NCBI RefSeq assembly: GCF_005239225.2 | Contig: NC_133289.1 | Coordinates: 6,207,501 to 6,271,500, forward strand | Reading direction: 5' to 3' | DNA length: 64,000 bases | From: Populus alba | Taxonomy: Eukaryota > Streptophyta > Magnoliopsida > Malpighiales > Salicaceae | Shown: one piece after another, positions 1 through 13,600 of the stretch | How positions within the stretch are numbered: position 1 is the stretch's first letter | Layout: every line of letters starts with the position of its first letter | The notes under the pieces: generated by a model | Told to the model about the DNA's origin: nothing | Database searches by the model: none | What the model saw: only the letters and a program-made list of their open reading frames with translations | Translations under genes and position numbers: made by a program

Positions 1-2108
1 GTTCTGCTAATATGATCCTTGCTCTACGTGGCCATCCGGCCTTTCCATAACCATGATACCCAAATCCTCCCCCGTAACAAAACCATATACCTTCTAAATT
101 CCCACAAAAGTCATTGGTGTGATCATGGCCCACGAACACAGCCTTTACATCTCCCATGGATACAATGGTCTGTAAGACTCCTGAGTTCATTGATGAACAA
201 GATACACGTTGCTGAAACTCGCCAACAATCTGTAGGTTGTATAGCTGCTGAATTTCTGGAATTGGGATATGGAAAAAAACCATTGCAGGGGGTATAGCAC
301 AAACTGAAGCCTCTTCCAAGTGATTATTATCCTGCTTTTGGCCCTGTTAGTTTGTCGCCTGCAAAATGTTAACAAAGTCTAAATCTAGGAGGCCTCCCTT
401 GTGGGATTTGGAATAAAACATGAAAAGTTGCAAGAGTTTATAGTATAGATAACTTAATACAGTTGCTTCTATCTCATCATAAAAAGATATGACTAACATT
501 TGCAAATAAAATATAACTGAAGAACAAGCATTGTCTTAAAATATCAAAACTCATGGTTTGGTTTCACCCAGTTTTCTCAGTAGGTTATACCTGATATCCC
601 TTAGAAACACTATGAATCCAACGAAGCTGAGATTCCTTAATCCATCCATAAGTTCGAATTCCTTGAACCACCTCTCTGTCTCCACTGTCAAGAAAGAAAA
701 GATTGAGGACACTTCTGTTTGCCAAATGGGAACCTGGAGCACCATATACTCTGAGGTTATAATTACCAAATCCATCAATATTTTTTGTCACGTCTCCTTC
801 AGCGGCGCTAGAGAGATCATCCACAGGTGGATTGGTTTGTGAGACTGAGTAATCCATCAAGGATATGAAAGACATTAATTCTTCTCGAGTCATTGTTGAT
901 TCTTGGTCATGGTTTCCTAAAACTGCAGCCCATGGAAGTCCAGAATCCATGGCAGGACCAAAGGCACGAAGCAGAGATTCTGCAGCATCATGAGTGCTTG
1001 GTCCAAATATGTTATCTCCTAGTTACAAGAACTGAATTCAAGTTAGTGACTGAGATAAAAAAAAAAGGAAGAGAAGTGGATCTCCACCCTTCTATGCCGC
1101 GATTCAATTGTATACCCAATAGAAGAAGATCATAATTTCATTACCAAGTAGAAACAAGGAACAGAACCCATCCTCTAAACCGCTATGCCAGTCAAGAAAC
1201 AAGGCAAATTTCGCATATACCCGTCTTTGACCTTACTTCTCCCAGTCCCAAAACACAATTTTTATGCTCGAAACACCTCTCCAAAGTCTATATTCAATCT
1301 CTTCATAATCCTAACTACCATCAATAAACAAATTTATACTATCACAAGAAATTGCAATCTTTCCTTTTTATGTCGTTCGTCTATGTCTATGTCTATGTCT
1401 ATGTCTTAGTCTGTGACTATATGTCTACAGCCGAAGAAAGGAAATTTCACTATGATCAGAATCAATATAGTTTGGATCCACTGAAGCTGGAACAAGAATA
1501 CAAGCCATATTCAACCAATTTTAAAACAGGCATCACCATCTTCACCATGCAATATAAAAAGGTCTCTATATTCATGAACACAAAGCTATATTCTCAGCAG
1601 ATATCACATGAAAAAAAAGAAAGAAAAAAAAACCCCAAAAAATAGGAGTAAAAAGAATGAGCAGGGTACCTGTAAAAGCAATGAAATCAGGCTTCTCAGA
1701 TTGAATGATCCTCTTAAGAAAACGAGTGGTGTTCAAATCAGAACAGTAATCAAACACAGAAGCTAGCACATCTCTACACCGTGTCATCATCCCAGTTCCG
1801 TAATGCATATCAGCTACCTGTTAATTTTCACAGAGACCATTCTTGATCACAAAACAGTACAAGAAAGAAACTCAAAATTACAGCTAAAACATGAACAAGA
1901 ATAAAAAAGAATGGATGTCAAGGAAACAGAAAAGAACCTGAAGGATTTTGAAGGTGCCATCAGAATTGAACCTGAGAGGGAGATGTGGGGATTTCTTGAG
2001 GTGAAGAGGGTGGTGGCCTACGAGTAATTTGTGAGCAATCTGGGTGTGTAGAGTGAAGAGGATTGTAAAGACTAAGGTTAGATAGAGAAGAGAATAGAGT
2101 CCTTCCAT
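1..2108 (-). CDS. PAP29: Purple acid phosphatase, PAP29-like, 5' part (3' end outside window)
   Basis: Metallophosphoesterase-type purple acid phosphatase, probably secreted. I see four coding exons joined at GT-AG sites: 1938-2108 (ATG at 2108), 1670-1817, 591-1018 and 1-343, with the last still open at the edge. Together they give about 363 residues; PAP29 proteins are near 390, so roughly 25 C-terminal residues are missing. A hydrophobic N-terminus (residues about 5-24) looks like a signal peptide. Metal-site motifs follow in the usual order: VADMHYG at the start of exon 2, GDN across the exon 2/3 join, GNHDQE in exon 3 and GHDHTND in exon 4, with FFHIP before it. Plant databases often label this subgroup 'probable inactive'; the ligands visible here argue for an intact metal site, but activity cannot be judged from sequence. 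No frameshift is seen. Family assignment is firm; the exact orthologue number is less so. Confidence 0.9.
1380..1405. repeat. Hexanucleotide microsatellite in PAP29 intron 2
   Basis: About four copies of TATGTC in the intron between the exons ending at 1670 and 1018. Likely length-polymorphic; no function inferred. Confidence 0.8.
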
Positions 2109-5100
2109 GGTTTTGCTAATTTCTTCTGCTAACTAGCTAGCTAGTTCGCTTGCTTGCTCTTAGCTCCAGGAATTGAGAAAAAAGGAGACGGCATTTTTTA
2201 CTGTTTATCTGTTTCAGACCGAGTAAAAGACTAGTGACAAGGAAAACTTTAAATGTCTACTCTAAGAAAGTAATAAATAATTACTGGATTCTTTTTGGGA
2301 TCTTATAACAGTAAAAATAAAAAAAACACACACATAAAAAAATATTTACCTACCTAACACAATTTTATAATTTCATGAAATGCAATTTTTATTCGCATGT
2401 CATAATTGAAAAATAAAGTTGCATATAATAATTGCAACACAATTAAAAAAAATATATGCACAGCGACATGTTTTCTAGCCTCTAACTCTCTATCTAAAGA
2501 AACCCAAACCAGCAAAATTCACTTTCCATCATAGTTTTTCCGGCCTCAATAATTCACATAACTTCAATCACAATTCAGTCTTATTTAACAAAATTAAACG
2601 TGATGAATAACATATCATAATATTTTATTAAAATTAATCTAGTTATCTATTCATAATTTTTATAATATTATATCATATAATAGAACTATTTCTAAAACCC
2701 GCCAGAGCTCACTTGAAATGATGATTTGATATTTTAATAATTATAAAATATAATTTAAAAACAAAAATGATTATAATGTCCAAAGCACGTGCTAATAGAT
2801 AGGAGATACCGGTGCTCTTCGAGAGATGCGTGCGATGTTGCCCCTCCATTTTTAGGTAGCACATGTGGCTTATTCACCTTTGGTTTAGCGTTAATGATTT
2901 TTTTTTCTCCTTTATTTTCACATGATTCTTCAAATTTTTAAAGCAACCTTTCAATTTATTTGTCCTTCAAATTAGGTTCCGATTCTTTTATTATTATTTA
3001 TCTAATTTGAAATAATTTATAAAATATTTTTCAATTTCATTCTCCTTCGATTATTTCATTTATTAGATTTAGTATCTATTTTTTTTATTTCAGATATTTT
3101 TTAAAATTAATTTTTTTATTATGATTTTATCATCTTTTTAATTTTTCTATCAGATTTGATCATCATTCTTTTAATTGTTATTTTTTTACTTTGAAAAAAT
3201 TCTAATGGTTTACAATAGGCCGAAGACTTCTAAATCCTGAAACAAAAAGAAAAGCAAAATTAAAATCTAATCAAAGCAATCTTTAACAATAACAATAATA
3301 AATAAATAATGTAAATTAGTAACAATGTAGCTAGTATCACTATTAAAAACCAATTGTTAATCCCCGAAAATAGTGTCAAAAACTTAATGCAATCATATTT
3401 ACAAGTAAACAAAATCACAATAAGTAGTAAAGTTTTTGTGAAGAAAAAAAATGTTGAACCCACAAAAACTAATTATGCTATTGAGTTTTGAAATTTACCA
3501 AATTAATTACTATTTAGAATTCACAACAAAATTTTATAGAATTGACCACCTAAATTAAACTAAAGTGTTTGATAAAAGTAAATTAAAAGAAAGAGAGTAT
3601 AAAACTTAAGGTTGTAGAGATAATAAAAATAAATCTAGAGCTTTTGATTTCACCTAGTTATTCTGACATAATTTATTATTCATTGTTAGAAAATAACAAA
3701 GTCTCATGTTAAGGATTAAAAGATCTCTTAATTATTCAATGTTTTTCTCTTGAATAATATTAAAAATATCTCTATTTAATAATTAAACATATCTATATGA
3801 AAATTAAATTATTTGAAGATTCATTAAGTTCTTGGGATTTTTTTAAAGCCTCAATAATCACAATTAAGTATATCTATCTTTCACTCAACTAATGATCTTT
3901 AATCCAGACATTTTCTAAATAAATTACCTCGCAAGGGTAAACACTTAACATGAAAGAAATTGAAAATAAAAAAAAAAACTTGGAATTTAAAACTTGGAAT
4001 TTAAATTGTACAATCAAAACGAGACTACATCAAATCCTTAGAAAAATAAATTTAGTTCATAATAAATCTAAAATAAACCATAATAAACCATGACTGATGC
4101 AGGTGGAAGCTAAAGACAATAATTAAATAAAGAATAAAAAGTTTTTTTTTGGGTGAAAAGGGCTATGAATGTGAGCCCCAAATTCACAACTTTATTCTCT
4201 CTAATTAATAAATATGAAGTTTGTCAGTTTATAAAGTTTTAAATAGATCAGAAACCTTATCTTAACTAATATATATATATATAAAAAACTTAAAATAGTA
4301 TGAATCCAAAAATAACAAAGAAAATCATAAAAACTACCAAAATCAGGGGTCTCTATGAGATTTTTTTTTATATCTAAAGATCAAATGGTCTGTATAGAAA
4401 TGTAATTGATGCTATAAGAAAAAAAAAAACCTCCAAAAACTCCTATAAAAATTTAAACACAACTCAATAGTTGGATACAAAAATTATGATTCTTTTGAGT
4501 TGTTTATTCTGGTTTGACATGTCCAAACCTTCTTTTAGACCTAGAATTATTCTGCTTCTTCATAAATGCATATGTTAGGCCATTCACATGATCTTTATAG
4601 GATAGATCCTTATCTAGTTGTGATGGACCCACATCTGACTGCTCAAAATCACTTGTTATTACATGCCCGACTACATCATTAATCTTATTAGAAAACTTCA
4701 AAGGAAAATTAAGGAGAAGAATAAAACTATTTTGCTTGGAATCAATTGAGAAAGCACTTAACAAGAGCGACTATTTTCTTTGTTTCTCTCATCTTTCCTT
4801 GTTATTTTTTTGGGATAAACATAACTAAAAATATATAAAAATCAAGCACATCACTAACTTCTAGGTCTAAAAAGTATTTTTCTTATTCATAGCTTACAAT
4901 AAAGTAATGGTTAGGAAATCAGGGTGTGAGCAAGCATTACAATTTATTTCTAGGTTGTTGTAGCATGTACTCTAGCTTACTTTAGTTGTTCCTTCACTAG
5001 TTTTTATTAGATCCTTAGCTCGAGCTACAACAAGAGTTATAAATTTTATTTTTCAGGTCTATAACAAGAATTGTAGATATTTTTTTTAGTTGTGCTTGCC

Positions 5101-6568
5101 CTAAACATTATTTTTTACAAAAATCCTCAGTCATTTTTCTCCTCTTGTGAATGCTATTGTATTTTTCTAGTCAAACAACTCTTTACAGGATTTAACTTTT
5201 CAAGTGGCCATTTTATTTTGGCTCACTCTTCATTAGACTAATGCCTTTTTTATATCATAATTCCTTGGTTATTTTCAATTTCTTTCTTTAGACTCTCTCT
5301 TCTTTTATTTTATGGGTGATTTCTTTTATACCACTTTATCTCTTGTGCAAGAACTTACCAACTTGCACTAAGACTTATTTCTTATGTTTTTCTTTTGATG
5401 CAAAATCTTAATTCTTTTTTTGGGCTTTGTCATCTTGCATCCTTGTCTTTTTTTAATTAGCATGTTATTTTATCATCCACATTATCTTAAGATTTCTTCT
5501 TATAATGAGTTGATGTATTATTGATAAAGGATAATAAATAAAATATTTGATAGATAATTAAGAGAATTAAAAACAAAATATTTTAAAATAATTGGATGAA
5601 CAACTTAAAGTCGTCCGACCCACTTTGATAGCAAGAAAAAAATTGAAATAGAAGATGATGTTATTATTTGATAATTTAATATAAGTTTTACATTCAACTC
5701 ATGTAAAATTTATATATCCATACAACAAGATACATAAGAAAATAAAATAAAATAAATTATAAAAAATTTCTTTATCATCTTCTTTGATTAAATAATTAAA
5801 ATATTATTCTGATTTCCTTGAGATGTTTAACTACTTTATGTCTTTCATCCATTTATTTATTAGGAATCAATCAAAAGAATATCTAGCTTAATTAATTCCT
5901 TGATACGAAGCAACAGTAAAGCAGATTCGATTGTGCGTATGTAAGGCGGTTGTCTAGGGAAAAGGGGGGCACATGTCAATTCGGTTTACGTGATTAATTC
6001 AATTTCCACTTTAGTCCAAGAATAAAAATATCATTGCAATATCATCCCAATAGAAAACCTGTAATTGGATTGAAATCACCTTGAATATAATTTATAATTC
6101 TTCACACATGCACCAACATCCGACAAAAGATTGTTTAGTTCCATCTGAAAAATAAATAAATAAAATCTGAATCTTAAAAAAGATAATAGATTATTTAGTT
6201 CAAGAAAGAGAAAAGTCTCTTCAAGATAGTAGAATAACTTCATCTGAGATATAGAAGTTATTTCATCCTTGTTTATTATTGTTACTTCGACAAAGCCGAG
6301 ATTTATTGATAAATAAATAAAATAAAATAATTCTAATGGTCGAGAACAAAAAAGTGAAAGTGAGAAGCTCATTTTTACAAGGATACATGATGAATTGCAC
6401 AGTCTGAACTGCAGTGGGCAACACAAGTCTTGAACATAGACATTACATGGCTATTTCATTTTACAACTATATATGATGAGATCTTCTCATGGTAAAAGAA
6501 AAGAGTAAAGAACATGTCATTTAAACTATTTGGACGTGATTTCCAAGGCACTGTTGACAGTAGAGATC
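2109..6568. other. Intergenic DNA between PAP29 and bHLH copy 1
   Basis: AT-rich DNA without a supportable gene. The first 100 bases hold the PAP29 5' leader, with a CTAG-rich stretch at 2133-2155. A perfect G-box palindrome (AGCACGTGCT, 2784-2793) lies about 680 bases upstream of the PAP29 start; function unknown. A weak open frame at 4504-4764 on the minus strand has no recognisable domain. The rest consists of T- or A-rich runs typical of decayed transposon sequence. Confidence 0.6.
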
Positions 6569-8312
6569 TTACTTTGAATGCATGCTCAAATGGCTATCCG
6601 GATCACTTTCAGCTGAAAATGCTCTTTCAATTTTTATTTTAAGATTATCTTTCTCTTCCATGTCTGCCTGCAAGATAATTTGGTGTCAGCTTTCATGATC
6701 CTGGCCAAATTTGAATATTGATCGCTTCTTAATTAGCTGTATTATAATTTCTTGTGCTAAAATTGGGTTGCTTGAATAATTTTTTGAAACAGGTAAATTC
6801 TGTCAATTTTGTATATTAAGGCTATTCTCAAGAGTCGTAAATTCTGTCAATTTTGAATATTAAGGCTATTCTCAAGAGTCGCTTTCTTCCTTGCTAAAGT
6901 AAGGATCTTTTTATTTAATTCACTAATGGTGACAATTAATATCTTTAATTCCTTATATTGCATTTCTATTTCTATTTTTTTACATTTTCATGAAATTGAC
7001 AATCTTTATCCGTATAGTTTTCTTTATATATAATTTTCACGAAAGTTCAATATGGATAGTCTATTTTTGTTTTTTTATAAGAATAAAGAGGAAAAAATAA
7101 TTTTGAAGTGTGAATACTAACCCGGAAAGAACCCTAGCTAAAAAAAAAAAAACCTGCTCGTATTTTGCGCTATTTATTGACGTGATGGAGAGGGAAGAAG
7201 GGAAAAGAGACGGACCTCAATCAAGACAGTCTTCTTGACCATCCCTGAGACAATTGCCACACTTGCTGTAATAATTTTCAGCTTCATGGATTCAAAAATC
7301 TCACAAATCTTAACCATTGTGTCTCTAGCTTTACTACATGTCAAGCTCACAAGCAGAGTCTTCTCTCCCATGGAATTAACCCTAAGCTGAAACACATCAC
7401 CAAACATACCATAAGTGTTCTAAAATATCCTCGACTTATCAGGAAAAAAAAAAGTGTTCTAATATAACTGATTAGTCATTTTATATACATAGAGAGAGAA
7501 TTCTTTCTGTGGTATATCTCCACTGTTTAGAACTGACTGTGTTAGGTCACTCCAGTTCTAAAGAGCGACTTACTTCATGAACTTTTATAGGATAACTTAT
7601 GGGCGCCCTATGATCATAAATTTGGTCATATCTGGTTTTCTTGGGTCTTAACAAGACTGGTAGCTCTTGCTCGAAGTCAAAACCAGGATCTTTCTTCAAG
7701 CTTTTAGATTCAAGTTCCATTATCTCAGCTTGAAGTCTCCTCTCTTGTTCTTGCAGATCTTGGATGTAGACGATAGCATCTTTGAGCGTGGAAGCCTTAT
7801 CCAACTAAATTTGATCAACCCAAAAATGAAAAAAAAAAAATACAAACCAAAAAGTTTTAGATTCAACAAAGTGATGAACAGTACTAGAATTAATTAGATT
7901 GTTAATGGCATGTCTTAATTAATGAGGCATATACCTTGCTGATTTTGGGGACTGCTCCCCTAAGTTCCAAAAGCTTGTCATTAAGCTTCCTCCTCCTTTT
8001 CCTCTCTGAAACTATAGTCTTAGAGGCTGTTAAAGCAGCTCCTTCCGGCGAGCTTGAATATTCATAGGACTGGGTAGATGCCTGATCCATCGTCCAACTG
8101 TCACAAAATAAAAATACTTCTTTCTTAATTCGAAACCCCTAATTAAGACTAAACAAATTGTTTAACGTGGAAATTAAAACGACAGAACATAAGTTTGGTA
8201 ATCGAAGACAGCTAAGAAGGCCGGGAGTATACCTTTTAAGCTCAACATTAGAAAACATTTTAGTCATCTCGCAGTAATTTTGGTCCGCAGCAATATTTGT
8301 AATAGTTTCCAT
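6569..8312 (-). CDS. bHLH35: bHLH transcription factor, bHLH35-like, copy 1
   Basis: Nuclear DNA-binding regulator. Five exons on the minus strand: 8233-8312 (ATG at 8312), 7935-8097, 7574-7804, 7216-7386 and 6569-6667 (TAA at 6569-6571). All junctions are GT-AG and phases close exactly, giving 247 residues, the size of Arabidopsis bHLH35. The basic helix-loop-helix covers residues about 53-102: basic region VSERKRRRKLN with Glu58 and Arg59, helix 1 to VPKISK, then helix 2 beginning LDKAS in exon 3. Exon 4 (residues 159-215) encodes the C-terminal ACT-like fold of this subfamily ([17 protein letters not shown]). The position usually held by His in E-box-binding bHLH proteins is Thr54. Copies 2 and 3 lie downstream on the other strand. 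No stop or frameshift is seen, so it is probably functional. The target genes are unknown. Confidence 0.93.
6793..6880. repeat. 44-bp tandem duplication in intron 4 of bHLH copy 1
   Basis: Two near-identical 44-bp units (6793-6836 and 6837-6880) starting GTAAATTCTGTCAATTTT. They lie inside the last intron (6668-7215) and are absent from the matching introns of copies 2 and 3. Confidence 0.85.
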
Positions 8313-8420
8313 GGATTGAGGTTGGGGCTGTACTGTTGAGGTAAAGGGAGAGAGAACTTGAATGATGCTTTGCTTGAGATGGTGGGTTTTGTTTCTGAAC
8401 CATGTAGGGATTGGTAGACA

Positions 8421-8430
8421 TTATATAGAC
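8421..8430 (-). promoter_or_regulatory. TATA box of bHLH copy 1
   Basis: Read on the minus strand, CTATATAA lies about 110 bases upstream of the ATG at 8312, which suits a TATA box with a leader of about 80 bases. Copies 2 and 3 also have TATA-like sequences about 80 and 115 bases before their ATGs. Confidence 0.6.
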
Positions 8431-8800
8431 AAGGTGATTGAAGGAAGGGTTCTTTGTTTCTTTGTTCTTTGTTCTTTGTTTTTTCTAGATTACTCTAAAA
8501 ACAAATTGATGTGACTTGATACGAACAGCTTACTAAAAAGAAAATTTCACTTTCAATAAAAAAAAATAAAAAGGAGGTTAATATATTGTATGGTTCACAT
8601 ACCTTTAATTATTCCTGTCATCCAATTATTACCCTAGACATGACAGTGATATTTTTTATTAAGGAATTTTATTAATATAGAACAAAAAGTAAAACTTCAA
8701 AAACAATATTATTACCATATAAAATTCAAAATCATAATGATAAAGAGAATCGAATTTTGTTTTATGTATATAAACTAGGCATAAACAACTAGTTGGATTA
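8431..8800. other. Upstream region of bHLH copy 1
   Basis: AT-rich promoter-proximal DNA with a TTTGTTCTTTG repeat at 8455-8480. No gene seen. Confidence 0.4.
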
Positions 8801-10120
8801 CACTACCAAAAAATTAACAAAAGATAATAAAAACACCAATAAAAAAAAATTATGTTGGTACTTTTCAATTAAATAGTGATAAAAACTTTTGCCAATTTCT
8901 ACTGATGTAGATGATTGTGACAAAATATGTTTTGTCGACCTAAATCTATTAATTGTGTCAGCATCTCTCTCTTGGTTCAACAACTTCCTATAAAGCTTCA
9001 CTACGTTAAATACGCAACTTACTCAATTTTTAGTAACCCATTTATATTTTAGGTATTTTTATTGAAATTGTTTTGTATTATTTTTTTGCTTGTATGGCTT
9101 TTTATGTTAGGGCTTATTTTGGATTTGAGAGAAATTAATTTAATTTGTCATTTGATGAAATTGAGTTTGATTTTATAACTTAGGTGTGTTATAATTGAAA
9201 AAATAATGAGTTATTTAAAAGGTACCAATTACATTTTATTAATTTTATTATCAAGTTAAAAATTTGAGGAAATTTAGAGAAATTGATTTTTTATAGAATT
9301 GATAATAATTAAAAATTATTAATTTAGATTAAATAAGTTTGAATTAAAAAATAATGGGTAATTAGTTGGGTATCGATTATTTGTTGTTGATTTCATTGTT
9401 TAGTTCACAATTTGACCCATAATTGAATTGGTGTAAAAATGTTAATTAGTAATTGGATTGTGAATTTGTTTTTAATAAAAAGTTGAATTTTAAATTGACA
9501 ATTACATTATTAAAAAAATATTGTCATCAATGTTATATATAACTTTCGTAAGTAAGGGTAATTGTTTATTAAAGTATTAAAATTCTTCAAAAGGTTGTAT
9601 AAGCAAGATTGTCTAAAATGGGTTAAGCATTTTATTAATTTTATACTTTCTAACCTGAAGAACATTAGTGAAGATGAAATTGCATGTCCATACATAAAGT
9701 GTAAGAATAAAAAATATCACCACAAAGATATTGTAATAATACATCTACTTAAAAAAAAAATACTTATGTTGATTTGCATACAGAAAACCTTATGTTCTTT
9801 ACACAATCATATTAGAAATGTTGGTTGGCTTAATTTATAGTTCTAGAAACATAAATAGGTTTATAGATGATTATAGTAATTCTTATAGAAGCATGGTAAT
9901 AGATGCAATGAGAATAAATATAGATTATTCAGTAAAGGTTTACGTAACATTCCTTTAAATAAAGAACCAGATGTAGATATAATTATTTTAAGTTTTGAAA
10001 GATTATGATGAACTATTATATGATGGATGTATAACTTAAAGTGAATTATCGTCTATTGAGTTGAGTGATGTTAGTTTTTATAGGATCCTTGAATAGGCAA
10101 AAAACATAAAATTAAAAATA
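8801..10120 (+). mobile_element. Decayed CACTA (En/Spm) fragment with Tnp2 N-terminal remnant
   Basis: The left edge reads CACTACCAAAAAATTAAC, close to the terminal repeat CACTACCAGAAAT of the intact CACTA elements further right. A plus-strand relic at about 9565-10090 resembles the N-terminal transposase-associated domain and the start of Tnp2: VKHFINF, then CPYIKCKNKKYHH, YRSMVIDAMRIN and, after frameshifts, LLYDGC. The same blocks occur in the 11 kb element (CQCRKCQNKKY, YKNMVMDAMRMN, LWDGC). Stops and frame changes show it is dead. No right terminus was found; the end given is where similarity stops. The element orientation (left end, then Tnp2 on the plus strand) is consistent. Confidence 0.7.
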
Positions 10121-10439
10121 ACGGGCATGTGAGGCTTTTAGGGTAAATAAAATGCAGTTTTTACAAGATGTAAATAAAATTTCAATTAGAACTTCTCCTT
10201 GTTGAATTTATAATTTTAATTTGAAAACCATATAAATAAGCCTATCCATCAGTTAAATTTTTTTAATACAAGAGGTGATATGTGGTTCCAAAGTATTTGG
10301 TTAAAGAGACTCTAGCTCATGTTATATCAACCATTTCAAAAAAAAAAACATTAATTAATTGTTAAGTTCAAAACATAGTTCTATATCAACACTTGAAGTG
10401 GCCAAATAAGCCACTCAAAAGAAATACAGCCAAAAACAT

Positions 10440-10640
10440 CTGCAAAATTTGAAAAATGCTTTGCTTGAGATGGCGGTTTTGTTTTCTCATCCAGCTAGGA
10501 ATTCTGCGACTTTATACAAATAAGCCAATAAAGTCTATGGACTATTGTTATGACTTGAAAAATGCTTTGCTTGAGATGCCGGTTTTGCTTGAGATGGGTT
10601 GTAGTTGGGGATCTTTGTTTTTTAACTAGATTACTCTATA
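10440..10640 (-). pseudogene. Duplicated 5' flank of a bHLH35-like gene without coding part
   Basis: The stretch resembles the leader and proximal promoter of bHLH copy 1 (about 8355-8480): both share ATGCTTTGCTTGAGATGG, then a GGTTTTGTTT block, a short interval and a TATA-like region (here CTTTATACAAATAAG). Part of it is repeated inside the fragment: ATGCTTTGCTTGAGATG recurs near 10560, and GGACTATTGTTATGACTTG occurs at about 10538 and 10629. No exon sequence follows where the coding part should be (below 10440). I infer a truncated duplication of the gene's upstream DNA. Confidence 0.6.
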
Positions 10641-13600
10641 GACTATTGTTATGACTTGTTAAAGTTCCAATGGATCTTTACAGCTCAATTGTTTTTACTA
10701 TTTAATTGAGAAAAGGACTAAAATATCTTTTTTTTCTTCATCGCATTCAAATCTAAAGTGAAAAAATATCTCTAATTTTATTATAAGAAAAACATCTTTA
10801 ATCTTATAACAAATATATATATATATGTGTGCACATGCGTCTCAGAAAGAGAGAGAGAGAAAGAGCTCAACACTTAACTAAATCAAATAATTCTAGGTAT
10901 GAATGTTTGCTAGATCTGTATTCATTGTATATATCCACATATATTTGAACTCAATATTTGAATTATTGGATAAGCCAAAGATGATAGGTTGTCACCTGGA
11001 CATTGGTTACTTTAAATGAGGATTAAGAATCAAAACATGCTAATCCTCAAAGATATTGTTTAAATAGAAATAAAGAAACTTGATGGGGGATTTTGAGTTA
11101 GTTTTAGATGAATTAGTTTTAATCATGATAAATAAATTTGAGGTCTTAAAAGAAAAGTGACTGTGGGCTATTAATATTTACTTTCAAATTTGTTTTTTTC
11201 TCGGGCATTATTTGCGAATTAAGCTGAGACCAAAGAAGCAACATTAGCATTTTACAATGTCATTGTTTGCTAATTGAAAGCAACACATTTTTCTTGACTT
11301 AAAATAATTGGATTAATACTTTAATATCTTAGTTTTTATCTTTATTTGGGGTTATTTGGTGACTGATGGTTATGCAGAGAAATTGATTTGGCTGGAATTT
11401 TGTACGTTGATCATCAACATCATCCTCTCTTGGGTGCTTCTCTTTTCCAATGCAAATCCCAACTTATCTTTGCCTAACAGTGATCAGTTGCAGTTGCATA
11501 TTTCTGATTATTATTATTTTTTTCAATTTTTTTCTTAGTGGAACGAAGAGATAATATATAAAGACTAAGGGTAAAAGAGAGGGATCTCCAAAGTTGATTC
11601 CACTACATAAAAAATTGAAGTTATTCCCTTGGTTGACACGCCAAGGGAGAAATCCAAAAACAATAAACCGGGAAATTAAACAAGTATCGGCTTTGTAAGG
11701 GATCCAGGGGGGCTAACATGTCTGGAAAAGAGAGGCCGCTAAGATTAACAAGGTCGGGGTGATCTTGATCTTGACCTTTGGTCTGTTGTTTCGTGAGTTG
11801 ACTAGCACTTGATATATTTTGGCTTTCTTTGAGCATTTGCTTTTCTAAAAAAAATAGCTCCCATATCAATATCTTGCCTCACCTTAGCTAGGATCCATTA
11901 CTTGGATTATGGAAAATTTTTATTTTCTAATGATATTTTCTAAAAACTATGATAAAAAAAGATGAGGATGCAATTTCTTTGTTAAATTCTTTTTAAAACC
12001 CATCTTAAAACCTATTGATTTTTTAAAAAAACATTTTACCAAAATAATGTTATTTTTACATATTTATAAAATAAAAAAAATTAATTGTACGGTTAACCCT
12101 AGCCAACCTACCCGACCTGTGATCCGAGACTTGCCCAAGGATAATCTCCAAGCCAAGTTTAAAAACCATAATTAAAAAAATAAGAACATAATTTCCTTGT
12201 AATTTTTTTGGGCCATGTTGATCTAGGTAACCTTGACCCAACCCACTTAATTTGTGACCCAGGACTTGTCTGGGGTCGATCTCTGGTCGAGTTTAAAAAC
12301 CAGAATTTAAAAAAAATACGGATTAAATTTGACTTTAAAATCAAATAATGAGGGATGAATCTGAAAAAAAAAAAGTTTCAATTAAGAAAATAAATGAAAC
12401 CAAAAGAAATTATAATGGAAAGAATAGGGACCAAATTAAAAAATACAAAAATCAGGTATGAAATTGAAAACAAAATAAATTAGAATAAAGGTGAAAAACA
12501 AAATAAATATCATTTAAAAGAAATATGACCAAATTTAAGATAGAAATAAAATAAAATAAAATGATAAAGGATGAAATTAAAAACAAAAATAAATCATAAA
12601 AAGAATTTAAAACAAATATAGAACAATAAAAACTATGAGGACCATAATTGAAATAATACAAAAAGTTAGGACATTTTTTTAACTTTGAGTGGGTGGAGAA
12701 AAGAGAAAAGAGGATGAAGAAGAAGAAATTCAAGCGTGACCTAATAGCGGCCCTTAGGACAACAGACACCAGTTAGGACGCAATGCCGCCCCGCTACAAA
12801 CATTTGCTTTAAAATCCAAGGTTGTTTTGGTAATTATATTATGCTCTAGAATAGGAAAAAACGAAAAATCCCCTCTCCCAGAGAAAATTGAATTTCTACT
12901 TTAAGAGTATCTAGGAATTTATACTATGTAATAAATAGAGAAAAAGGCATTCATACTCCCTCACTAATTCTAAAATACCAAATATATCCATGTAAAAGTC
13001 CAAAAAATACCCCTAAAGCAAGCATCGGTAAATTGTAAATTTATTATGCAAATTCACAATGAATTGTAAGGAGCTACCGGTAAAACCACAGCTTTTTATT
13101 TGAAAATTATTTAAAATATATATTTTTTACTTTAAAATTTTATTTTTTTTATTAATATATTAAAACAATTAAAAAAAACTAAAACAATAATTTAAAGCAA
13201 AAAAAAAAAATCTTTATAAAAAAACAGGTTGCTCCAATCAAACAGCAACACTATATCCACAAGTTTACGACATTGTGTCTTTTATAAATTGAATGTAAGT
13301 AATTATTGAAAAAAATAGATAAATATAAAATTCAACAAACATGTAAGATATAATAGATTATATAGATCAATAAATAAGGAGAGCCGAAAGTAAGATTTTT
13401 TTTTTAATAAAAAAAAATTACAAACCTTAACCCAACGTCTTGTTACTTGTGCTTAATTTACTCCTTGGAGATTTTTTTTTTTTTTTTGTCGAAATTGTTT
13501 GCCAAGGATTGCCCTAATTGGGTTAATTTACTCTGTTCTGGAACGCGTTCAAGTCAACCTCGGTAGACGTGTTTTATACACCAAAGCATCTAAAGTAAAA

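Noticed and set aside
4504..4764. Minus-strand open frame of 86 codons
   Set aside because: No recognised domain and no splice-consistent neighbours; listed only as part of the intergenic region.
11621..11869. Minus-strand open frame of 82 codons with plausible amino-acid composition
   Set aside because: No motif recognised and no neighbouring exons; could be a small gene fragment but cannot be supported.
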